Shown here piece by piece: positions 8,302-15,920 of a stretch of DNA of 64,000 nt (positions are counted from its first letter, which is position 1; each line of letters opens with the position of its first letter). The translations under genes and the position numbers were made by a program. The DNA is taken from positions 62,001-126,000 of the forward strand of contig NZ_FQWC01000004.1 of NCBI RefSeq assembly GCF_900129555.1. Reading direction: 5' to 3'. The DNA is from Flavobacterium defluvii. Its GTDB lineage: Bacteria; Bacteroidota; Bacteroidia; Flavobacteriales; Flavobacteriaceae. The notes beneath the pieces are model-generated. The model saw only the letters and a list, made by a program, of their open reading frames with translations. It was not told the DNA's origin and searched no databases.

Positions 8302-8781
8302 ATGAGACCTCTTATTGACGAAAATAATCTTAGTTACTCCAAAGAATTCCTGATTTATTACACAAGAAGAGAAATTCTAGAACGAATAACTTATGGAATG
8401 GGAGATCTCATAGGCTCCATTTATTTATATATTCAAAATCAGCTTATCATCTTTTTAATACTATTCTGTGTTTTTATTTTCCAAATAATTCTACTTATTA
8501 AATCAATAAAAAGAATTGATGAAATTCAATTTAGAATTAATTCTAAAGGAATTCAATACAGAGATAATGTTTTAATTCCCTGGAGTAATATTGAAAATGA
8601 AAGAACCATTCGAGAATATATAAATAGTAAAAATGATAAATATTATTTTATTTATTACATTATTGAACCTGGGCAAATAATGAAATTTGATCTTAGTGAA
8701 TTAAGTACAGATGCAAATGAATTAAGTATTGTTCTTACTATCCAACGAAATAGATATAAAAGAGAAAATAGTATAATTTAA
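8302..8781 (+). CDS. Small membrane protein of unknown function
   Basis: The 159 residues begin with a short charged segment, followed by one strong hydrophobic helix at about residues 45-67 (QLIIFLILFCVFIFQIILLI) and a soluble C-terminal part. The soluble part looks like a small beta domain, with FRINSKGIQYRDNVLIPWSNIENE resembling the PH-like/DUF strand pattern of membrane-anchored proteins. No family can be named confidently. It follows trmL by one base and overlaps the convergent btuD-like gene by 4 bp at its 3' end. It is more AT-rich than trmL, so it may be a recent accessory gene. Confidence 0.65.
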   Translation: MRPLIDENNLSYSKEFLIYYTRREILERITYGMGDLIGSIYLYIQNQLIIFLILFCVFIFQIILLIKSIKRIDEIQFRINSKGIQYRDNVLIPWSNIENERTIREYINSKNDKYYFIYYIIEPGQIMKFDLSELSTDANELSIVLTIQRNRYKRENSII

Positions 8782-9554
8782 GTCACAATAAACTTTCCTT
8801 TTTCGGCATCAAAAATTATATGTTCGTCTTTAAACAAAGCCGTGAAACTTCCGTTTGAGATTAAATTACAAGGTTCATCCTGAACAACATTTTCCGGAGT
8901 CATGAGAATCATTTCATCACTTAATTGTATTGCCAGATCGATGTCGTGAGTTGAAAACAAGATACATTTTTGAGTTTCCTGCGTGAGCTTTTTTAGAAGT
9001 TTAAATAGCGAAACTTTATGAAGTAAATCTAAATGCGTGGTTGGTTCATCCAGAATTATAAGTGGAGTATCTTGTGCCAAAGCTCTGGCTATTAAAACTT
9101 TTTGCAATTGTCCATCACTTATTTGATAATGTTTTTTGTTTGAAAGATGTTCAATTTGCGTTAACTGCATTGCTTGCTGAACTTTTTCGATATCTGTTTG
9201 GGTTAAAGTTCCAACCCAGTTTGTATACGGCTGACGGCCAAGCGCTACTAATTCAAAAACAGAAAGATTACTTGGCGGCAATTTTTCGGTTAAAACCAAA
9301 CTTAAATTCTGCGCTAAATCCAGAGGTTGATAAGCCGAAATTTCTTTATCATTTAAATAAACATTTCCCGCCAATGGATGCTGAATTCCTGTAATGGTTC
9401 GCAATAAAGTCGATTTCCCAATTCCGTTTGCTCCAATTAAAGAAATGAGTTTTCCTGAACTTAAATTTAAATTTAAATTCTCAGCAATAGTCACAACCGT
9501 TTTCTTGGATTTATATCCAATGTTTAAATTTGTTGTTTTTAAGATACTTATCAT
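8778..9554 (-). CDS. btuD: ABC transporter ATP-binding protein, probable corrinoid importer (BtuD-like)
   Basis: A 258-residue ATPase of the FecE/BtuD type. The Walker A motif is GANGIGKST, the Q-loop region is LVLTEKLPP, Walker B is LIILDEPTTHLDL, and the switch His is in FSTHD. The signature motif reads ISDGQ instead of the usual LSGGQ. It is the last gene of the minus-strand importer, separated from the permease by a 131-bp repeat element. Siderophore importers share this architecture; the cobalamin assignment rests on the neighbouring cob genes and riboswitch. Confidence 0.8.
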   Translation of the reverse strand: MISILKTTNLNIGYKSKKTVVTIAENLNLNLSSGKLISLIGANGIGKSTLLRTITGIQHPLAGNVYLNDKEISAYQPLDLAQNLSLVLTEKLPPSNLSVFELVALGRQPYTNWVGTLTQTDIEKVQQAMQLTQIEHLSNKKHYQISDGQLQKVLIARALAQDTPLIILDEPTTHLDLLHKVSLFKLLKKLTQETQKCILFSTHDIDLAIQLSDEMILMTPENVVQDEPCNLISNGSFTALFKDEHIIFDAEKGKFIVT

Positions 9555-9564
9555 TTTTTTTAAA

Positions 9565-9680
9565 GTTGCTAAGGTTCTGAGATACTAAGTTGCTAAGTTT
9601 TTTTTGCCACAGATTAAAAGGATTAAAATGATTAAAAATAATCTGCGAAAATCCGTTTAATCAGTAAAATCTGTGGCAAA
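9565..9680. repeat. Intergenic palindromic element, copy A
   Basis: The left part (9565-9597) is a run of GTTGCTAAGGTTCTGAGATA-type units. The right part is an inverted repeat, TTTGCCACAGATT (9603-9615) with AATCTGTGGCAAA (9668-9680), enclosing AATCTGCGAAAATCCG. The left motif and the internal words recur at 46815-47020 and 61899-62026. It lies between the btuD- and btuC-like genes. No coding potential. Confidence 0.75.
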
Positions 9681-9685
9681 ATAAT

Positions 9686-10714
9686 TTACTGAAAATTTCT
9701 TTTTCGTACTAAAAGCCAGATTACAACCGGCGCACCAATTATAGACGTTATGGCATTTATGGGAAGCGTAACATCGAATCCCGGCATTTGCGAAACAATA
9801 TCACAAAACAGCATTATAATTGAGCCAAAAAACAAAGTGCTCCAAAATAAAATAGTATGATTACTAGTTTGAAAAGTCAGCTTTGCAATATGCGGAACCG
9901 CCAGTCCAACAAAAGCAATCGGGCCAGCAAAAGCAGTAATTGCTCCAGACAAAATACTCGTTGCAAATATGATAATCAGTCTTGCTTTTTTAAAATTAAG
10001 CCCCATACTTTTTGCGTAGTTTTCACCTAACAATAAAGCATTTAAAGGTTTGATACTTTTAGCGCTCAAAAGCAATCCGATTCCAACACAAACTGTCAAA
10101 ATTCCAATTGTTGACCACGAAAGATTTCCGAGACTTCCCATTGACCAAAAAGTAAATTTCTGCAATTGTTCTGCCGTGCTGAAATACGTTAAAACACTCA
10201 CAATTGCAGTTGTAAAACTTCCAAACATTAATCCGACAATTAAAATTGCCATTGTATCGCGCAATCTTTGCGAAACAACTAAAACCAATAATAAAACTAA
10301 AGTACTTCCAAATGTCGATGCTATTACAATTCCGTATGACGAAAGTGCAATTACACTCAAAAACGAAGGCAGAAATCCAGCCCCCAAAATCACAAAAGCA
10401 ACTCCAAGACTTGCCCCGGAACTCAATCCTAAAACATAAGGTCCGGCAAGCGGATTTCGAAATAAAGTCTGCATCAAAAGTCCGCTGATAGAAAGTCCGG
10501 TTCCAACCAAAACCGCTGTAATCGCTTTTGGTAAACGATAATTTATGATGATATATTCCCACGTAGATTTTGCTGCATGTCCTCCCGTTAAACTTGCAAA
10601 AACATCTTTTAACGGAATCATAACCGATCCTAAACTAATGCTCGCAAAAAACATCAGCAAAAGACCGAGAGTTAAAACAGCAAATAAAATGGTATTTCGT
10701 TTTTTATTTGCCAA
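9686..10714 (-). CDS. btuC: FecCD-family ABC permease, probable corrinoid importer (BtuC-like)
   Basis: The 342-residue integral membrane protein has about ten hydrophobic helices, as in BtuC. Family landmarks include YRLPKAITAVLVGTGLSISG, LMQTLFRNPLAGPYVLGLSSGASLG in the middle of the N-terminal half, the coupling-helix stretch near LLGENYAKSMGL, and GPIAFVGLAVPHIAKL. The start is one base past the stop of the substrate-binding gene, so the two are translationally close. It forms the inner-membrane channel with the BtuD-like ATPase. Substrate inferred from context. Confidence 0.85.
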   Translation of the reverse strand: MANKKRNTILFAVLTLGLLLMFFASISLGSVMIPLKDVFASLTGGHAAKSTWEYIIINYRLPKAITAVLVGTGLSISGLLMQTLFRNPLAGPYVLGLSSGASLGVAFVILGAGFLPSFLSVIALSSYGIVIASTFGSTLVLLLVLVVSQRLRDTMAILIVGLMFGSFTTAIVSVLTYFSTAEQLQKFTFWSMGSLGNLSWSTIGILTVCVGIGLLLSAKSIKPLNALLLGENYAKSMGLNFKKARLIIIFATSILSGAITAFAGPIAFVGLAVPHIAKLTFQTSNHTILFWSTLFFGSIIMLFCDIVSQMPGFDVTLPINAITSIIGAPVVIWLLVRKRNFQ

Positions 10715-10715
10715 T

Positions 10716-11858
10716 TTAATTCAGTTTTGATGCAAAAGTAAATTCGTAACCCGTAAGTAAATCAGGATGAAAAATTTTGATATAATCTTTTAAAACTAAA
10801 TCCGGACGGCTTGGTGCTAATTCATAATAAACTGTTCCGCCCGTAGCTCCTAGTTTTCCTTCAAAACTATAAACATATTTATTTTTAAAAGCGTCAAATT
10901 CTCCATAATGCGGATTTGCTTTTTGCAATTCATCCAAACTTTTAAATGAGCCCGAAGCAATCCAGATATTAGCATCTTTTGCTTTATCTAAGACTTTCTC
11001 AAAAGACAATCCTTCACTTCCGGTTCCCTTTAAATCTGCCCAGACATAATTGGCTTTGGCATCTTTCATAAATTGTGCAACCCAGCTGTTTCCTTTTGCA
11101 ACATACCAAACATCTTCATACATTGAACCGTATAAAACTTTAGACGTAGAAGGTTTATCAGCTACTAATTTTTGCGCTTGTTTATAACTGTCAACAATTT
11201 TATCAAAAAGCTCTTTTGCTTTATCTTCTTTTCCAAATAAAGCACCATACAATTTTATCCATTCGGCTTTACCAAGCGGAGACTGCTCCATCCAATCGCC
11301 TTGAATTAAAACATTCAAACCGCTTTTTTTCAAATTATCCAGCATCGGGTTATTGTTGTCAACTCCAAAAGTTACAATCAAATCCGGCGACAATTCTATT
11401 AATTGTTCGATATTTAATTTTTCATTTTGTCCAACGTTTTTCACAGAACCTTGATCAATTAAAGCTCTTGTTTTTTCAGAAGAAATATAATCAGTATGCG
11501 GAAAACCAACCAACTTATTCTCTACCTCAAGCATTTCTAAAAACGGAATGTTAGTCGTTGAAGTCACCACAACAGACTCTAAAGGAACCTGAATTGTGGT
11601 ATAAGACTGGAGGCTGTCCGGAACTTTTGCCTCTTTTTCCTTTAAGATATATTTGAAATCTTTATTTGCGTTAGGCCATGGATTTGAAACTGTTACAACA
11701 GAATAATCATCATATTTCACAATTGAAAGTCCAGATGCGTATTCGATGGTATTTTTTGCTGGTTCGATTTTAGCTACTTCGCTCGTTTCGTTCTTCTTAC
11801 ATCCGAAGATGATAAAAAAAGAAGAAATAAAAATCATTTTAGGGAATAAATGTCTCAT
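10716..11858 (-). CDS. btuF: Periplasmic substrate-binding lipoprotein, probable corrinoid binder (BtuF-like)
   Basis: The 380-residue protein has a lipoprotein signal, with IFGCKKN giving the lipidated Cys at about residue 20. The body is a type III helical-backbone binding fold: VVVTSTTNIPFLEMLEVENKLVGFP in the first lobe, then LNIEQLIELSPDLIVTFG, GDWMEQSPLGKAEWIK and a second lobe ending LAPSRPDLVLKDYIKIFHPDLL. The motif order matches siderophore/B12 binding proteins of Bacteroidota. It is the first gene of the importer operon, with a -7 box 22 bp upstream and a leader too short for a riboswitch. Substrate is inferred from the cob neighbourhood. Confidence 0.82.
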   Translation of the reverse strand: MRHLFPKMIFISSFFIIFGCKKNETSEVAKIEPAKNTIEYASGLSIVKYDDYSVVTVSNPWPNANKDFKYILKEKEAKVPDSLQSYTTIQVPLESVVVTSTTNIPFLEMLEVENKLVGFPHTDYISSEKTRALIDQGSVKNVGQNEKLNIEQLIELSPDLIVTFGVDNNNPMLDNLKKSGLNVLIQGDWMEQSPLGKAEWIKLYGALFGKEDKAKELFDKIVDSYKQAQKLVADKPSTSKVLYGSMYEDVWYVAKGNSWVAQFMKDAKANYVWADLKGTGSEGLSFEKVLDKAKDANIWIASGSFKSLDELQKANPHYGEFDAFKNKYVYSFEGKLGATGGTVYYELAPSRPDLVLKDYIKIFHPDLLTGYEFTFASKLN

Positions 11859-11879
11859 GTTTTACGTTTTCGAAAGGAA

Positions 11880-11887
11880 CAAAGGTA
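11880..11887 (-). promoter_or_regulatory. -7 promoter box of the importer operon
   Basis: TACCTTTG on the minus strand lies 22 bp upstream of the btuF-like start. It is divergent from the box at 11943. Confidence 0.5.
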
Positions 11888-11942
11888 AAGTATTTTCTAT
11901 TTTTTTTGTTTACCTTTATTCTTACAAAATTAAACAAATTTG

Positions 11943-11950
11943 TATCTTTG
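11943..11950 (+). promoter_or_regulatory. -7 promoter box directly before an ATG
   Basis: TATCTTTG ends only 4 bp before the ATG at 11955. With initiation 5-7 nt after the box, the transcript would start at or next to the start codon. Confidence 0.55.
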
Positions 11951-11954
11951 TTTT

Positions 11955-12317
11955 ATGAATACCACAAAAATAAAAGTTTGCTCGAGCTGTGAATCTGAAT
12001 TCAGCTGTGGCGATATTTCGGTTGAAAACAAATGCTGGTGTAACGATTACCCGCCAATTTTCAACCTTTCTGAAGGAGGAGACTGCCTTTGTCCTGTTTG
12101 TTTCAAGGAAGCCTGTGAAGATAAAATCGATGCTTATATTGAAACAATTACTCCTAAAAATGCCCTTAAAAATAAAGCCATATCTTTACCCAAAACAGAA
12201 AAATTGATAGAAGGAATCGACTATTATATCGAAAATGGCAACATGGTTTTTAAAACTTGGTTTCATCTAAAAAGAGGAACTTGCTGCGGTAACAAATGTA
12301 GACATTGCCCCTACTAA
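11955..12317 (+). CDS. Cysteine-rich CWC protein fused to DUF5522
   Basis: The 120-residue protein starts at the ATG of MNTTKIKVCSSCE. The in-frame upstream alternative (MYLCF) overlaps the promoter box and was rejected. The N-terminal half has CSSCESEFSCG and CWCNDYPP, the cysteine-rich CWC motif, and CLCPVCFKEAC. The C-terminal ~35 residues (YYIENGNMVFKTWFHLKRG, then CCGNKCRHCPY) match DUF5522. These occur as separate small proteins in other bacteria; here they are joined. Fourteen cysteines suggest metal binding, but no function is established. It lies between the divergent importer operon and the cob genes. Confidence 0.82.
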   Translation: MNTTKIKVCSSCESEFSCGDISVENKCWCNDYPPIFNLSEGGDCLCPVCFKEACEDKIDAYIETITPKNALKNKAISLPKTEKLIEGIDYYIENGNMVFKTWFHLKRGTCCGNKCRHCPY

Positions 12318-12347
12318 TTGTTAATTATAAATTGTTAGTTGTTAATT

Positions 12348-12735
12348 ATGAAAAACAACGTTATAAAAAATAAAAGTTTTGATTTTGCAATCAGAATTGT
12401 CCGCTTATATCAATATTTAAATAATGATAAAAAAAGAATTTATACTTTCCAAACAACTTTTAAGATCTGGAACAAGCATTGGTGCCATGATTAGAGAAGC
12501 TGAACACGCTGAAAGCAAAAGCGATTTCATCCATAAATTTGCTATTGCCCAAAAAGAAGCTAATGAAAGTATTTATTGGTTAGAATTATTAAAAGCAACG
12601 GATTATTTGAATGAAAAAGAATTCGAAAATATTAATAATGATGCTATTTCTATTTTGAAATTAATAACCAGTATTCTTAAAACTTCCAAAAATCATTTAG
12701 AAACAAAAAAAGTTTCTAAATTAATTAACCATTAA
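12348..12735 (+). pseudogene. Four-helix-bundle (23S rRNA-IVP type) protein, frameshifted in an A7 run
   Basis: The natural start is ATG 12348 (MKNNVIKNKSFDFAIRIVRL...), but this frame leaves homology after the homopolymer at 12429-12435 (seven A). The +1 frame then continues as KEFILSKQLLRSGTSIGAM and IREAEHAESKSDFIHKFAIA to the stop at 12735. Removing one A gives a continuous ~128-residue member of the four-helix-bundle/23S rRNA intervening-sequence protein family. The ATG at 12424 would give a 103-residue protein lacking the first helix. A genuine disruption, a sequencing error in the A-run, or slippage-restored expression are all possible. Confidence 0.8.
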
Positions 12736-12772
12736 CCATTAACCATTAACAATTAACCATTAACAATTATAA
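12724..12772 (+). repeat. Seven heptamers (ATTAACC/ATTAACA) abutting the cobU start
   Basis: Units are ATTAACC x3, ATTAACA, ATTAACC, ATTAACA and a degenerate ATTATAA. They run without a gap to the cobU ATG at 12773. The first units also encode the last codons and stop of the upstream frame. Confidence 0.85.
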
Positions 12773-13282
12773 ATGATTTATCTAATAACCGGCGGCGAGC
12801 GATCAGGAAAAAGCAGTTATGCACAAAATCTGGCATTACAGCTTTCAGATTCACCAATTTATGTAGCAACAGCCAGAAAATGGGATTCTGATTTTCAAAA
12901 TCGAATTGATCGTCATCAAAAAGAAAGAGACCAACGCTGGACCAATATTGAAAAAGAAAAATATTTAAGTGAAATTGACTTTTCAGGGAAAGTTGCTTTA
13001 ATTGACTGCGTTACACTTTGGCTGACTAACTTTTTTGTCGATCATAAAAACGATGTTTCATTAAGTTTAGAAGAAGCAAAAAAAGAATTTCTTTTGATTG
13101 CCAATCAGGAAAATGCAACTTTAATTATTGTGACCAACGAAATCGGAATGGGTGTTCACGCTTCAACCGAAATTGGCAGAAAATTTACAGAACTACAAGG
13201 CTGGATGAATCAGTTTTTGGCATCAAATGCTGATGAAGTTGTTTTGATGGTTTCCGGAATTCCAGTTAAAATAAAAGGCTGA
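12773..13282 (+). CDS. cobU: Adenosylcobinamide kinase / adenosylcobinamide-phosphate guanylyltransferase
   Basis: The 169-residue enzyme phosphorylates adenosylcobinamide and then transfers GMP to give adenosylcobinamide-GDP, the activated upper intermediate for lower-ligand attachment. The P-loop is GGERSGKSSYAQ near the N-terminus. Also visible are VATARKWD, RIDRHQKERDQRW (region of the guanylylated His), the ALIDCVTLWLTN strand and VTNEIGMGVH. Length and motif order match CobU/CobP. It begins the plus-strand salvage genes and its product feeds CobS. Confidence 0.95.
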   Translation: MIYLITGGERSGKSSYAQNLALQLSDSPIYVATARKWDSDFQNRIDRHQKERDQRWTNIEKEKYLSEIDFSGKVALIDCVTLWLTNFFVDHKNDVSLSLEEAKKEFLLIANQENATLIIVTNEIGMGVHASTEIGRKFTELQGWMNQFLASNADEVVLMVSGIPVKIKG

Positions 13283-13441
13283 CAATTTCAAAATCAAAAA
13301 TCAATAAAACAAATTCTAAACTTTTAAATTTTAAATTCCAATATCGTGAAGTATCTTTACATAAAGAGTAAAATCAATATTGAACTTTGATATTGTCATT
13401 GAAGTTTTATCATTGATATCGATTTTTGAAATTAAAAAATT

Positions 13442-15121
13442 ATGAGCCATTTAGACGATATATTAAAATCACGTCGTGATACCCGTCATTTTACAACCGA
13501 TGAGGTTCCTGATGAAGTTATTCAAAAAGCTTTGCAGGCAGGACATTGGGCGCCTTCTGTTGGGTTAACCGATGCGACGCGATATTATATCATCAAATCG
13601 AATGAGGTTAAATGTGCTATTAAAAACTTATTTCTGGATTATAATAAAAAAGCCGAAGAACTTACTGATAATCCTGAGCAAAAAGAACTTTACAGATCTC
13701 TGAAACTGGAAGCGATTGAAGAAGCGCCAATTGGACTTATTATTGCTTATGATCGCTCCGTTTTAAATCAGTTTACAATTGGAACTATTGGCAGCAACGA
13801 AGCTGTAAAATTCAGCTCGGTCTGTGCGGCACAGAATATCTGGCTTTCCCTGACAGAACAAGGTTACGGAATGGGCTGGGTTTCGATTCTGAATTATTAT
13901 CAATTTAAAAAAATTCTTGATTTACCAGAAAATATTGAACCTTTGGGCTATTTCTGCATTGGAAAACCTGCTACAAATTATGGCAACCAACCTATGTTGC
14001 AGCAATTGCACTGGAAACAAAAATCTGAAACTGCAGATTGTAAAGAAATTACAGAAATTCATAAAATCAATATTTCTAATTTTGACTCTACTTCTTCAAA
14101 TAAAGTCGAAAACAAAACTGATTTCAATTCCCTTTTACAAGAAAAAATAGATTCTAAAACAAAACCCGTGGGTTCTTTGGGAACTTTAGAAACTCTGGCT
14201 TTTCAAATGGCAACCGTTTTTGAAACTTTAAACCCAAAAATCATAAAACCTAATATTGTAATTTTTGCTGCCGATCACGGAATTGCCAATCATGGTGTTA
14301 GCGATTATCCTCAGGATGTTACGCGCCAAATGGTCAATAATTTTATGGAAGGCGGTGCGGCAATAAATGTTTTCTGCAAACAAAATAATATCGAATTATC
14401 GATTGTAGATTCGGGGGTGAATTATGATTTTCCAACAAATGCAAATTTGATAAATGCTAAAATTGCAAAAGGAACACAATCTTATTTACACCTTCCCGCT
14501 ATGAGCGAAACCGAATTAAATCTATGTTTTGAAAAAGGAAAATCTATCGTAGAAAATATTGTAAAAGAAGGTTCTAACTGCATTGGTTTTGGTGAAATGG
14601 GAATTGGAAATACCTCAACAGCTTCTGTTTTAATGAGTCTTTTAACGGGATTTTCAATTGATGAATGTGTTGGAAAAGGAACAGGAATTAACGACGAAAA
14701 ACTCCTGAATAAGCAAAATATTCTCAAAAAAGCTTTAAAAAATTATTCCGGTCAAGCCGAATTAAAACAGCAAATCGCTTATTTTGGGGGTTTTGAAATT
14801 ATTCAAATGGCCAGCGGAATGTTAACAGCTTTTGAAAACAAAATGCTGATTCTTGTTGATGGTTTTATCTGCACTGTTGCTTATTTAATTGCTTTTAAAA
14901 TAAATCCTGATATAAAAAAAAACGCTGTTTTCTGTCATTGTTCTGCTGAAAAAGCACATCAAAAATTATTAAATTATCTTGATGCAAAACCAATTTTAAA
15001 TTTAGATTTGCGCCTTGGCGAAGGAACCGGATGTTCAGTTGCATTTCCTGTTTTAAAATCAGCTGAGGCTTTTTTGAATGAAATGGCTAGTTTTGAAAGT
15101 GCTGGAGTTAGTAGGAAATAG
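13442..15121 (+). CDS. bluB-cobT: Fusion of 5,6-dimethylbenzimidazole synthase (BluB) and CobT phosphoribosyltransferase
   Basis: The 559-residue protein joins two enzymes of lower-ligand metabolism. Residues ~1-205 are BluB-like, a nitroreductase-fold enzyme that cuts FMN to make dimethylbenzimidazole: SRRDTRHFTTDEVPDE, GHWAPSVGLTDATRYY, GYGMGWVSILNYY and GYFCIGKPA. After a linker, residues ~215-559 are CobT: KTKPVGSLGTLETLA, AADHGIANHGVSDYP, GEMGIGNTSTAS, and the C-terminal RLGEGTGCSVAFP with the expected catalytic Glu at 527. CobT makes alpha-ribazole phosphate. The fusion could hand DMB directly to the transferase. It has the expected full length of both domains. Confidence 0.93.
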   Translation: MSHLDDILKSRRDTRHFTTDEVPDEVIQKALQAGHWAPSVGLTDATRYYIIKSNEVKCAIKNLFLDYNKKAEELTDNPEQKELYRSLKLEAIEEAPIGLIIAYDRSVLNQFTIGTIGSNEAVKFSSVCAAQNIWLSLTEQGYGMGWVSILNYYQFKKILDLPENIEPLGYFCIGKPATNYGNQPMLQQLHWKQKSETADCKEITEIHKINISNFDSTSSNKVENKTDFNSLLQEKIDSKTKPVGSLGTLETLAFQMATVFETLNPKIIKPNIVIFAADHGIANHGVSDYPQDVTRQMVNNFMEGGAAINVFCKQNNIELSIVDSGVNYDFPTNANLINAKIAKGTQSYLHLPAMSETELNLCFEKGKSIVENIVKEGSNCIGFGEMGIGNTSTASVLMSLLTGFSIDECVGKGTGINDEKLLNKQNILKKALKNYSGQAELKQQIAYFGGFEIIQMASGMLTAFENKMLILVDGFICTVAYLIAFKINPDIKKNAVFCHCSAEKAHQKLLNYLDAKPILNLDLRLGEGTGCSVAFPVLKSAEAFLNEMASFESAGVSRK

Positions 15122-15186
15122 TTTTCAAATTTTATTTACAATTAATAACTTTGAATTATAAATTGTAATTATTTTAAAAATTATAT

Positions 15187-15618
15187 ATGCCTTTTACTAA
15201 AGTTTACATTCATTGTGTTTGGAGTACTAAAAACAGATTTCCATTTTTAAATTCAATTGATTTACGCCAAAAAGTTTGGTATCACATAAAAGAAAATGCT
15301 TTAAAAAAAGAAATATATCTTGATTATATTAGTGGATATTCTGATCATTGCCATTGCTTGATTTCGCTAAGAAATAATCAGACAATTCAAAAAACAATAC
15401 AATTATTAAAAGGCGAATCTTCTTATTGGATTAACAAAAATCAATTGACAAATAAAAAGTTTGAATGGCAGGATGAATATTTTGCAGTTTCAGTTTCAGA
15501 ATCTATTGTTGATAAAGTAAGAGATTATATTAAAAATCAGGAAGAGCATCATAAAAAGAAAACATTTCAAGAAGAATATAATGAATTTATAACCAAATTT
15601 GGATTCAAAATATATTGA
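15187..15618 (+). CDS. Y1 (IS200-like/RAYT-type) transposase
   Basis: The 143-residue protein belongs to the Y1 HUH transposase fold. It starts FTKVYIHCVWSTKNRFPFL, has the metal-binding His-x-His in DHCHCLISL, and the likely nucleophilic Tyr in VRDYIKNQEEHHKKK near residue 116. No tnpB is adjacent, and hairpin repeats follow directly. This fits a REP-associated tyrosine transposase more than a free IS200 element. It is inserted between bluB-cobT and cobS and is more AT-rich than those genes. All key residues are present, so it may be active. Confidence 0.88.
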   Translation: MPFTKVYIHCVWSTKNRFPFLNSIDLRQKVWYHIKENALKKEIYLDYISGYSDHCHCLISLRNNQTIQKTIQLLKGESSYWINKNQLTNKKFEWQDEYFAVSVSESIVDKVRDYIKNQEEHHKKKTFQEEYNEFITKFGFKIY

Positions 15619-15621
15619 TAT

Positions 15622-15908
15622 AATTTGGCTAAAGCCTTTCACATATGACATTTTGATACCTCCAGATAAATCTGGAGGCAATTAATTATTTATTAATTAG
15701 CTAAGTCATTTATAATATTTTTTTTTAAGTATGCAGATAAATCCGGAGGCAATTAAATTTATAGATTAGTTTATTTTTTTGAATATTTTTTCATTTTAAG
15801 GAGAACCAAATATCTATAGAAATCAATAAAAAATAAATCCAAAATCAATTGCCAACATCTTTAGATGTTGGAATAAATATGCATGACACAAAAGGGCTTT
15901 AGCCAAAT
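15622..15908. repeat. REP-like hairpin cluster next to the Y1 transposase
   Basis: This fills the gene-free stretch 15619-15920. TTTGGCTAAAGCCTTT (15624-15639) is repeated in inverted form as AAAGGGCTTTAGCCAAA (15891-15907). Between them are a perfect 8-bp hairpin CCTCCAGA-TAAA-TCTGGAGG (15659-15678) followed by CAATT, a decayed copy (15734-15755), and a 9-bp hairpin CCAACATCT-TT-AGATGTTGG (15852-15871) preceded by CAATTG. The order is nearly symmetric about the centre, like a BIME. Confidence 0.75.
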
Positions 15909-15920
15909 ACCACAATCTAA

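Noticed and set aside
10050..10562. Overlapping open frames on both strands inside the btuC-like permease gene
   Set aside because: They follow the codon pattern of the permease, match no family, lack leaders and have membrane-unlike composition; they are shadows.
12724..12772. Heptamer run as a CRISPR or origin of replication
   Set aside because: There are no spacers, no cas genes, no DnaA boxes and no dnaA nearby; it is a simple microsatellite.
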